Assembly (NCBI GenBank): GCA_021234155.1 | Contig: JAJEKV010000090.1 | Span: forward strand, 3,785,319-3,849,318 | Length of the DNA stretch: 64,000 nt | Direction: 5' to 3' | Source of the DNA: Isoetes taiwanensis | Taxonomy: Eukaryota > Streptophyta > Lycopodiopsida > Isoetales > Isoetaceae | Part shown: positions 56,059-64,000 of the stretch, piece by piece | Position numbering within the stretch: the first letter of the stretch is position 1 | Layout: the number at the start of each line of letters is the position of its first letter | Translations under genes and position numbers: made by a program | The notes under the pieces: generated by a model | Seen by the model: the letters and a program-made list of their open reading frames with translations, nothing else | What the model was told of the DNA's origin: nothing | Database searches by the model: none

Positions 56059-57424
56059 TCACGGCTTCTCCTTGCGAATTCTCCTCACCGGGTGGGGTCT
56101 TTGGGCCTGCTTGGTATGGATCGCGCAGAGGTTGCCTTCTTCAAAAAGTTGTACCAGCTCCACCTCTACTACCTCCTGCAGGGCTCGGACCATCAAGGGT
56201 GCAGATCTTGGTCTCCTCGGCTTTGGCCGCTTCCTGGTGAGATCCCGCCGTCGTTGATGTGGTTCGGTAGTCGTGGCCCATCTTGAACTCCTGGATAGAC
56301 ATTTGATGTAGGCGCTCGAAAAGAAACTTTCTGGATCATCGGACTGGTACGCTGTTGGCAATGCCAAATATGCTGAGCAGCTCTACTGTGCCGGGGGATT
56401 TGGCCCATGGCGAACCTTCTTCGGAGAATCGAGTCGAGGTGGTGGAGGCTTGCTTTTCGACCCTGGTCGGCTACCTTGTCAGATCCATTGGCGGAGATAA
56501 ATCCTGCATGCTGCCTTCTTCTTCTCGTACTCCATATCTTGCTTCAGCTTTAAGTAGCTTCTCGCTGATGTTGCCCCCCCTTGGACTGCATTGGATATGG
56601 TTGCCGAGCGTAGGCCTGGTCTGTTCTTCGGCCTCCTTCTCCTCTTGTTCGTCTTGCTACACACTCTCCCTATGCCTAGCTTTACGCCTCTTTGTTTGTT
56701 TCTCCCTTGCCTACGTCTCTTCCTTCCTTTTCTTCCGCATTGATTGCTCGCTCCCCTTGCTGCTGTTCCTGCCGCTGGAGTTGCTCGTATTGCCGAGGTT
56801 GGTCCTACTGCTTGCTGCTCCCCTATTCTTCCTGGTGTTGGGGTTGCTCCTACTGTCGAGGTTGCTCTTGCTACTTGCTCTTCACCTGCTCTCCCTGTTG
56901 CTGGGGTTGCTCCTGTTGCCGAGGCTGCTCTCGCTACTTGCTCTTCCTCTGCTCTCCCTGTTGCTGGGGTTGCTCCTATTGCCGAGGTTGCTCTCGCTAC
57001 TTGCTCTTCCCCTGCCAGAAACAGACGCCACGATCTCAATTCCCCCAAGTCTTGCGATCATTCGCCTGAAGTGCTAAGTCATTGCTCCTCCATGAGTGAA
57101 ACGATTCGTCTGAAGAGCTTGAGTGGCTAAGTTCGTCGTCTGGCCTAGGTCGCAGGGCCTCAAGAATTTGCTTGTCGCCGCCCACCTTGAGTGCTTCAAC
57201 GTTCTGGTGCAAGCTGGAGCTTCCAACCTTCCTAGCTACTTGTTTGGTCCTCCCAATAACTTAGCTTCCTTGATGGTGGCCTCTTCGAGCGATCTTGCCT
57301 CTATCTTCGCGGCTCCTTTGGATCGATCTCGTCGGCTGTTCGTTTGGTGGACACTCTTGTGGCAGCTTCGGAGATTAGCTTCTAATTCGCCTTACAAGGG
57401 TAAAAGAGAGGTTCAAGCTACCAT
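56059..57424 (-). pseudogene. ORF1 copy 2: histone H3-like protein, decayed
   Basis: The fold is visible near 56300-56059: RAPTSNVYPGVQDGPRLP (alpha-1/loop 1), RALQEVVEVELVQLFEEGNL (alpha-2), LCAIHTKQ and RRIRKEKP (alpha-3 and end), parallel to H3 ALQEASEAYLVGLFEDTN, LCAIHAKR and ARRIRGER. The start at 57424 is an ATG at the expected distance from the PBS but the H3 tail is destroyed by stops; only GELEANL resembles copy 1. The linker is expanded by a 21-residue repeat. The fold is split between frames. Confidence 0.8.
56745..57018 (-). repeat. 63-bp (21-residue) tandem repeat in the ORF1 linker of copy 2
   Basis: Four units encoding GEEQVARATSAIGATPATGR and variants. It is absent from copy 1 and makes the linker longer. 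Confidence 0.85.
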
Positions 57425-57883
57425 TTGGGGAACTTCTAGGGAGTAGAGGTGCTTCCATAGGTTTATTAGCTACTTTTTCTTAAGAGTAAATTTTATTATA
57501 ACTATGGGTTAATAATTGAGGTACTTCCCCTAATCACTTAACTATTTCTCCAAATTTCCTAATTCCTTTTGGGCCAAGTAGTGGTCATTTCACGCCATTT
57601 TCTTTCAAGCTTTATTTTGAGCGATTTCTCATTCAATTTTTCACTTGAAAGGTGCGGTTCATGAACAACTTGAGCTCAAATTTACTAGAAGGTTTCTTTT
57701 GACTATATTATTTCTACCACTTAGACTATACTTAATCTAATTACGACCCTACTAATGGGAAAAAAATTTCTCCCACATTTCGCGATTCAAGACTGGAATT
57801 CTCATTCCATTCCTTAGCTAGGCCAGTTAGTCTACCTATTCAGGGATATGGTCAGTGCTAGCTCTTGGTCAACTAAGAACATT

Positions 57884-57895
57884 GCTCTGATACCA
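57884..57895 (-). promoter_or_regulatory. Primer binding site (initiator tRNA-Met) of copy 2
   Basis: The minus strand reads TGGTATCAGAGC, one base after the LTR end, as in copy 1. Confidence 0.92.
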
Positions 57896-57896
57896 T

Positions 57897-59536
57897 TGTG
57901 ACGCTCCCCCGCTAAATATCGACGGCACCCGCCGCATTTCGGCAGAAATCCCCATCCGGTCCATCAACCGCATGGGCCCTCCAGAGATACCCGCTTTCGA
58001 GAGAATCCTAGTGCGGGCAGGGGACACGAAGGTGTCTTGCGTGCCCTTCCCCTATGGGCTCCTATCACAGCGGAAGCATAAACAACGTCAGAACTAGCAA
58101 TAGCAATACAACATACTACCTCGAAGGGTAGTCCATCACATATCCATAAGAGCAAAGAAGATAATCATAAACCATAAAACATAAGAGCTCCTACCCATGG
58201 CTCGACTCATAAGGAGGATGACCGACCGCTAGGCCTCAAGATAGAGCAGACCAGAGTCATAACAATGGCAAGGGCTGGCATAAGACAATGGCTAGGGTTG
58301 ACCACTCCATCCGCCCCTCTCCTGCATACTTTGCAGATGGGCTCAATCGGGCTCGGCATGACTCTAGCCTTCCTGGATCGCAATCCCATGGCATCACCCA
58401 TCGGGACTACTCGGTTGCATCTCCCCTCGTCCGTCCGCGGCAGGAAGGGTTGCATCTCCCCTTCCCGGGGTCTAGAGGTTCCACGGGCAGCTAGAGAATC
58501 GTGGCGACACACGATTCATACCCGACTGAACCCCCCAAAACAAGAGACAAGCCGACACTTGCAACTCTTGAGAGGCAGGGCGACACCATCGCCCCAGGAG
58601 GTGTCAGACCCATGCTCGGCCCGCACGAAGTGACCGACCATAAGCCTAGCCCACTATGGGATCCCCCGTAGCCCCCACTCGGCAGGGATCCTCCCTCCGC
58701 ATTGCCTCTAGCCCCGTTGTGTAGTGCTGAGTCACATCATAGCCTCCATAGCCCGGTGGGTTCCTATGCACAGGCCGCAACTAATAGGGACTAAGGGATC
58801 TACACTAGGAGCATACTACATATGGCCCTAGGTCTCTACCCCCCTTCCCAATACAAGAGGAGCAACATGATCAACCAACATCATGTACATCATATCATGA
58901 TAAACATCATAAGAACATCTTAACCTAATCATACAAATCTAACTTACAGTTAGGGTTCCTTGATTAGGGTTCAAGATGATGCATGAGGGTTCTAGGACGG
59001 CTCTACCCTAGATACAAGATACTAACTCATCTGGAATGTTAATTCCAGATGAACTACTATGACTACTACTCTACATACCTGCTCCTGAAGCACTCCCTCC
59101 CAATCCTGGCGTCTCCATGGTCTTCGAAGTGTTCGAGGTAGCTCCCACTCCTGCTGATGCGCTCATGCTCCGGGGGCTGCTGTGCTAGGCTATGCCACAA
59201 CAGACGGTTCTCGAAACGGAGTTTCGAGCGCGAAGAAGGTTCCCAGACTGTTGGAGCCAGAAAAGAGGCCTAGGGTTAGGGTTTAGGCCTTTATAGGTTA
59301 GGGTTCACATGTTATGCCACGTGGCTCCAATAGGGTAAGACCGTGTGGCGGGTGCCCAATAGGTTAAGGCCACGTGGAAAATGGTCTTAACCTAAGGTTG
59401 GCTAAGTTATATGAATAACTTAGTCATGCCCCCTAGTGCCACAATCTATGGTATACAAGGCTATGAAGATAGACTTGTATAGTGACGGGTCCAGGAATAT
59501 ACGTATTTATAGCGTATATTCCCCTGGAACGTCACA
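57897..59536 (-). repeat. 5' LTR of copy 2
   Basis: 1640 bp with TGTGACG...CGTCACA ends. It carries a TATA box at 59290-59295 (CCTATAAAGG on the minus strand). Confidence 0.95.
59290..59295 (-). promoter_or_regulatory. TATA box in the 5' LTR of copy 2
   Basis: The minus strand reads AACCTATAAAGGCC, about 245 bp from the LTR start. Transcription would begin some 25-30 bp downstream and run through the internal region. Confidence 0.55.
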
Positions 59537-59541
59537 ATTAG
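59537..59541. repeat. Target-site duplication, right (ATTAG)
   Basis: Identical to 48049-48053. Confidence 0.9.
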
Positions 59542-60510
59542 TACATCTAGAGTGCACATATTATTTGTGCATTTTAATTTGATCTTACCAATAATTCTGG
59601 CATGAATGTGACTTTTCTAAGACATGTTTTCAATGGTTTAGACTTAATTTTTTTATTTTTGCATCATTAATAATTTTAGGAAAAAAGGAAAGATATGCGC
59701 ACACCTTGCCTTATTACATTGGCAAATGCTTTAAAAAAAAAAAATTGGTTGAGAACAAAGTTTTGATCAAGAATAGTTTTTTGAGGCTGGGCTTTTAAAG
59801 CAAAGGAAAAAGTATTTTTGATTCAAATGAAATTTAATGGCTGAAATGAGAATGGACAAGATTGATCGAAGGGCCAGAAATGGAAGCCCTTTTCATTGAA
59901 AAGGCATGAACTGATGGCCATGGTGGGCAGATGAGAGACCATAGTAGGGCAGGTCGATCTTTGGAGAGGAGTGGCCTTCTTGAAAGTGTTTACAGAGCAC
60001 ACCACAATACTTGTATATGACCAAAAAATAGGATCCTCAAGTTCTCCATCATTCTGTTTATTCCTTCTACATTGTAGTTAACTATTGCTTTGCATCAGAT
60101 GGAGAAGCATCTTGTGACGGTGTGGAGTATGCTCTTCCATGCATTGGATGACAGTATAGAAAGTGTTTGAAAGATTGTTGCTGCTCTATTGAGTTGTAAG
60201 TTTGCTAACAATAAGGTTATGTGACTTTGAGCTTACCCCAAGCAGTGAGACTCAGACTGTCATGGGCATTGTGTTGCCCTTTCTACTTTCAAATGCTATC
60301 ATGAGCAAGGTGGGCAATATATGGCACCTGTCCATCAGGACAATCATGAAAACTATGAAGGTATAAGCCATTATTTCATGTTTCCATTATTTCTTCCATT
60401 CTTGCCCAAATTCTCAGCAAATTTCTTTATTTACTATTAAAAGACTTGACTTGGAGCTCCTAAACCCTTCAGAGAGGCATTGACTAGTCACAATTTCATG
60501 ATAAGGTTAT
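59542..60510. other. Stretch without recognisable gene
   Basis: AT-rich flank. A TGTGACG at 60113 could be the start of the LTR whose 3' end is at 62541, but this rests on seven bases only. Confidence 0.35.
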
Positions 60511-60690
60511 AGATGAAGAAGGATGATTCCAGACCCCTGTCTGTTGTTATCCAGAGACCTTGACCGTCAGTTAACCCCCTTGAGTCTGAGCCCGGGGTAG
60601 AAGCCTCATTTATGGTGCATTTCCTTTGTTATGTTGGTATTCTATTGTATTTGTATTGATGATGATGGGCCACCCTTCGTGGTGGTATAT

Positions 60691-60699
60691 TTATTTGTA
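60691..60699. repeat. 9-bp target-site duplication of the MULE, left
   Basis: TTATTTGTA, repeated at 62313-62321. Confidence 0.9.
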
Positions 60700-60841
60700 G
60701 GCAAATTTATCAAAATAACCTTAATTGTTGAGTTAATTCCGAAAAAGCCCTTCGTATTTTTAAAATTCCCAAAATGCCCTTTAATCTTAAGTATTTTCCC
60801 AATAGCCCTTTGTATTTTAAAAGTCACCAAAAAGCACGCAC

Positions 60842-61320
60842 ATGATCATTCTTTACAAGGTTTTAAATTCTTGGCTTCTTGACACTAGAGATAAGCCTAT
60901 CATTCCAATGCTAGAAATTATTCGAAGACAACTAGCTGAATGTTTTTACAAGAATCGCGTTAAAGGAGAAGCTTTGTGGACATCTTATGGAGAAGCTGCT
61001 ACATACACTTTAGTAAAAGATGCTCAATGACATATTACAAAGGTCACTGAACGAGCTAGAAGGTACATAGTACTTCCTTCTGATGCATTTATATTTGAAG
61101 TATAAAGCCCAGAACGATAAGTTGAGGTTAATATTGAGTCTAAAACATGTTCGTGCTTAAAGTGGCAAATGTTAGGATTCCCTTGCGGTTATGCAGTTGT
61201 TGCTATTGTTTTTCGGTGATAACGTCAAGAGCTTTATTCCCATCTAGGTTGCCGAAATCCTATTCGACATTTTCGTTGTATATTTTTGTCATAATGTGAT
61301 GTTTTAATTTTTTTCAAATT
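60842..61320 (+). pseudogene. MULE transposase C-terminal fragment (SWIM zinc finger)
   Basis: PMLEIIRRQLAECFYKNRVK, ALWTSYGEAATYTLVKDAQ and, beyond stops, SKTCSCLKWQMLGFPCGYAV, the SWIM motif CxCxnCxH with the final His changed to Tyr. The catalytic DDE part is missing. Non-functional. Confidence 0.8.
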
Positions 61321-61384
61321 GTTGTCATCATAACAAACACTTCCCCTATCGTCTATTGTAAAAATATGCTTTTTGTTGATTTTT

Positions 61385-62201
61385 AAAATACAGAGCTTGG
61401 TGCCAAAGTACAAACACCATATGCGATGCTTCTTGCTGAGGCAGGATTTCTTCCGCTAGAGGCAGAAGCACTATGTTTGACACTTGGATATTTAAGAAGG
61501 ATACAAAGTCTAGAAGATGATAGGCTACCTCGACATGCTCTAAGTGAATCAATGAAACACCAAAATGGCTGGTACACACAATTGAAGGAATGGTTGGAAA
61601 GATGGGCACTAAATATAGATGAGATACCAGCAACTGAATTGGGGATTCGTAGTTTACTTTCAGAAAAGGTGTTGAGCACAATATGGATGCCACCTTTGGC
61701 ACCCAAATTGGGCTTCTATTATAACAAAGTCAACCTCATGATGATGTATGTTGAACAGGACTATCTTAATAGTCGCATATCAGTAAAAACACGTAAGCTC
61801 ATCTCCCAAGTGCGCCTACGCTCCCATTCTTTGGAAATCGAGTACAGACATGACTTGCCAAGGGAGTTGAGGTTTTGTCCTTGTTGCAGAGAAGCGGTGG
61901 TTGAGGATGAAGAACACGCATTCCTTGAATGCTCCAGGTTTGAAGAAATACGGGAGATCTATGGGATTTATGGGAATTTTTCTATGCTACTTACATTACC
62001 AGCAGCCCACTTAGGAGCTTACCTTCAAGCTTGGTGGAAACATCGTAAGATAATTTTAGAACTAAATGATGTTGCAGATAATCTTGAGGCAAATGGCCTC
62101 GTTTAGTGTTTCTTGCTACATGTATTTCTCTTGTCACCTAATGGACCTGAGGGTCTGAAATGGCGTGACAATAAATCAAATCAAATCAAATCAAAATACG
62201 A
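61385..62201 (+). mobile_element. LINE 3' fragment inside the MULE
   Basis: A frame to 62106 reads AMLLAEAGFLPLEAEALCLT, QVRLRSHSLEIEYRHDLPRE, RFCPCCREAVVEDEEHAFLE and CSRF, the C-terminal LINE ORF2 region with its CPxC...HxxxxC zinc motif. It ends with a (AAATC)n tail at 62178-62201, directly against the right TIR. The frame is open, so the insertion is fairly recent. Confidence 0.78.
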
Positions 62202-62312
62202 AGGGCTATTTGGAAAAATACTTAAGAATTAGGAGTATTTTGGAAATTTCAAAAATACGAAGGGCTTTTTGGAGATTAAGTTAACAATTAAGATTATTTC
62301 GGTAAATTTCCC

Positions 62313-62321
62313 TTATTTGTA
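62313..62321. repeat. 9-bp target-site duplication of the MULE, right
   Basis: TTATTTGTA, identical to 60691-60699. Confidence 0.9.
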
Positions 62322-62542
62322 TTGTTGCTAGGTGCTAATATGTATGTACGCTTTCACTATATAGGATTCCCATAGAAGCCGTGGGATGAATGACACCTCC
62401 GTGTCCTTCACCCAAACACTTGCCCATCACAAGTGGTTTGAGTCAGACGGAGGGCCTTTCCGTGGTGATGGAGTCGCCATGGGAGGGGAATTTCCCGTAT
62501 TTATATGATGAGAGCATCATATGGATTCGAGGAGTGTCACAA

Positions 62543-62554
62543 CGGTATCAGAGC
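62543..62554 (+). promoter_or_regulatory. Degenerate primer binding site after the 62541 LTR end
   Basis: CGGTATCAGAGC, one change from TGGTATCAGAGC, one base after the LTR terminus; it indicates a plus-sense element extending to the right. Confidence 0.75.
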
Positions 62555-64000
62555 ATGATTTTGGTGGATCAGATCATTGCACTGGCCATATTCTAACTCG
62601 TTAGATTGGTTAGTTGTAGGGGACTTTAATTTATGATAAACTATCCCAACTCCATAGGTAGCATGAGTGTTGGCCTAGTTATGGGAGAAATAAGCTAGTT
62701 AGGGATTAACATATGAGTTATTAGAGTAGAGTTACTTTAAGTCTGGAGAACAAGGTCTCTTGTTTCCAAGGGCCATAACTTTTTCTAGGTAATTTGGATG
62801 GAGGCGATTCTTGCACCAATGCGTCGAAGACAGTTCAATTGACCAAGAAACATAGGTGGATGAATATATGTTTTGATATAGCTTACAAGTCAAGGGATGC
62901 AGCATGTTATGAGCCCATGAGAAATTTGTCTCCCTACTTTTTCTCGAAACTATAAGCAATCTCACATTGATTAAGCATTGCCTGAGTGTCTTCGTGCATT
63001 TTGAAATCTTTGAGAAGCAATCAAACCATTTCCAACGTGTCTTTATCCATATTGAAATCTTCGCAACTAGTTGACCTTGAAATCTCTGAGAAGCAACCAA
63101 ACCACTACAATGCTGTTTTTACCTTAGTGCAAATTGATGGACCAAAGATGTACAGGATCTAGCCAACATAGGGTATTGCCTAGATATGATATCTGGCTAA
63201 AAACTTTGGATTCTTATTGAGGGACTCAAATGTCGACGAAGGTCTGGAATTCTCGGGCAGCCGTGTAGGTGATGATACTAAAGGCTATTGAGGAGGCTGG
63301 GCAATTGGTGTCAGGGTCACTTGCTTTACAGGAGTTTGAGAAGGTTGCATATTAGTAGAGGATGGCCAAGTTTGAGTGGGCCCAGAATGCAAGGAAGGAT
63401 GCACATTAGGATCCTTTGATGGAGTTGATGGGGGAACTGGAGTGGTTCTAGACTAGATAGAAGCTGGAAGCTTGATAGAGGGAAACCAACGGGGTATGTC
63501 AATAGCGTTTAACAGGCGAAGCTTGAAGCGTGAATAAAAGAACTGCTTTAGATTACCACTTGACGAGGAATATTTTTGTCCACTAAGAGGGCCATACATA
63601 TCTTGGCAGCATAATATAAAGAATGCACAATGTGAACCCAGAAGCTTTGCGATTGATTTGAAGAAGATTAATGCAAGAAGGTCTGGTGGCAGATCAAGAA
63701 TCTGGAACCAACATGCGATTTTCCCTTGAGGGGCACGTCAGTAGGGAACCCTGGGAAATAGTTTTGAAACAGGACACAATACTCCCCATCGTGTCCATTG
63801 CTTTAGCCATTAGCTTATCAACATCTTCCACGCTTCTACAACTTTGAACATTATGGAAAGAACCCCTTTCCCAATGATTTGATGGATTCAAATGGATTAA
63901 TATACCTGCGCAGGAGCGCACTCAACCATCCAGAGATCTTTTTTCATATTAAAATTTGCATCTGTCCAGTAGCCAACAACAGAGTATGCCACTAAATTCC
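62555..64000 (+). other. Internal region of a plus-sense LTR element, no readable ORF
   Basis: It should contain the leader and ORF1 of the element that begins with the LTR ending at 62541. No H3 tail or fold could be recognised. A 25-codon-scale frame starting MSTKVWNSRAAV near 63229 is broken by stops. Confidence 0.4.

Larger units (their letters stand above)
48054..59536 (-). mobile_element. Complete H3-carrying Ty3/gypsy chromovirus, copy 2 (11.5 kb, decayed coding region)
   Basis: Boundaries: two direct LTRs (48054-49702 and 57897-59536) with TGTGACG...CGTCACA ends and a 5-bp TSD. On the minus strand: PBS (57895-57884), ORF1 remnant (57424-56059), hairpin (55746-55680), ORF2 remnant (about 54870-54127), protease (about 53000-52800), RT (about 52500-52130), integrase zinc finger (about 51862-51700), chromodomain (about 50815-50636) and polypurine tract (49714-49703). 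All ORFs carry stops and frameshifts, although long LTR stretches are identical, so the copy was probably mobilised in trans. Confidence 0.93.
60700..62312. mobile_element. Mutator-like element (MULE) with long TIRs, nested in an LTR
   Basis: Imperfect terminal inverted repeats of about 120-140 bp (GGCAAATTTATCAAAATAAC / reverse complement of the right end GGGAAATTTACCGAAATAAT; both contain AAAAAGCCCTTCGTA) and a 9-bp TSD, the Mutator hallmark. The interior holds a MULE transposase C-terminus followed by a LINE 3' fragment. Confidence 0.9.
60520..62541 (+). repeat. LTR of a related element, interrupted by a MULE
   Basis: TTTGAGTCTGAGC near 60577 and CACCCTTCG-GGTGG near 60670 match the LTR at 9514-10888. 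After the MULE the LTR continues to the terminus GTGTCACA at 62541, followed by a PBS. The left end is uncertain. Confidence 0.7.

Noticed and set aside
60113-60119. TGTGACG as start of the LTR ending at 62541
   Set aside because: A seven-base match alone is weak and the sequence after it does not match known LTR starts in this window.
63220-63420. MSTKVWNSRAAV as a further H3-like ORF start
   Set aside because: The tail does not match ARTKQTARK, the frame has stops and no fold follows.

Overview
The window looks like nuclear DNA of a land plant with a large, repeat-rich genome, probably a fern or lycophyte. Evidence: a long intronless PLS-type pentatricopeptide (PPR) gene, plant plastid KAS I exons with normal GT-AG introns, and a dense mosaic of Ty3/gypsy LTR retrotransposons, several LINEs, a Mutator-like element, foldback elements and mini/microsatellites. 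There is no bacterial gene organisation. The species assignment is inference.

The main discovery is a family of LTR retrotransposons that carries a histone H3-like gene. Copy 1 (minus strand, about 6510 down to the left window edge) has an LTR end, a tRNA-iMet primer binding site, then ORF1, ORF2/2b and a Ty3/gypsy gag-protease ORF that runs off the window. ORF1 begins with the exact histone H3 tail (MARTKQTARK), continues through about 300 charged residues, and ends in a complete H3/CENH3-like histone fold. One in-frame TGA separates tail and linker from the fold. Four 67-nt hairpins bracket ORF1. Copy 2 (48054-59536, minus) is a complete element: near-identical 1.64-1.65 kb LTRs, a 5-bp target duplication (ATTAG), PBS and polypurine tract. 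It holds decayed ORF1, ORF2, protease, RT, integrase and a chromodomain. Copy 3 (about 43.78-47.13 kb, plus) is an old remnant with the same ORF1 fold and ORF2 block. Three divergent copies with the same gene order show that the histone-like ORF belongs to the element.

Layout. 1-6.5 kb: copy 1. 7.5-8.9 kb: LINE 3' half. 9.5-10.9 kb: plus-sense LTR of a related element. 11-12.6 kb: multi-exon Ulp1/C48-like gene remnant. 13.6-17.4 kb: direct and inverted repeats and a LINE RT fragment. 19-20.4 kb: LINE tail and an AATAC microsatellite. 20.6-21.1 kb: last exon of an N4/N6-type DNA methyltransferase. 21.2-27.1 kb: palindromic minisatellite and a decayed L1-type LINE. 27.5-36.6 kb: mostly non-coding, with a 36-bp perfect palindrome, a KAS I pseudogene fragment, two unrecognised coding segments (31988-32524, 35553-36145) and an unusual AAACCTCCCC array. 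37.9-40.2 kb: PPR gene, the clearest intact host gene. 40.8-41.5 kb: ABCB transporter pseudogene. 43.8-47.1 kb: copy 3. 48.05-59.54 kb: copy 2. 60.5-62.5 kb: another LTR interrupted by a MULE with a 9-bp target duplication and an internal LINE fragment.

The host genes do not form a pathway. The coherent system is the retroelement: a chromodomain-bearing Ty3/gypsy element that also encodes a protein with the H3 tail recognised by chromatin readers, plus an uncharacterised acidic partner ORF. What the protein does (targeting, silencing evasion, nucleosome entry, cDNA packaging) is open.
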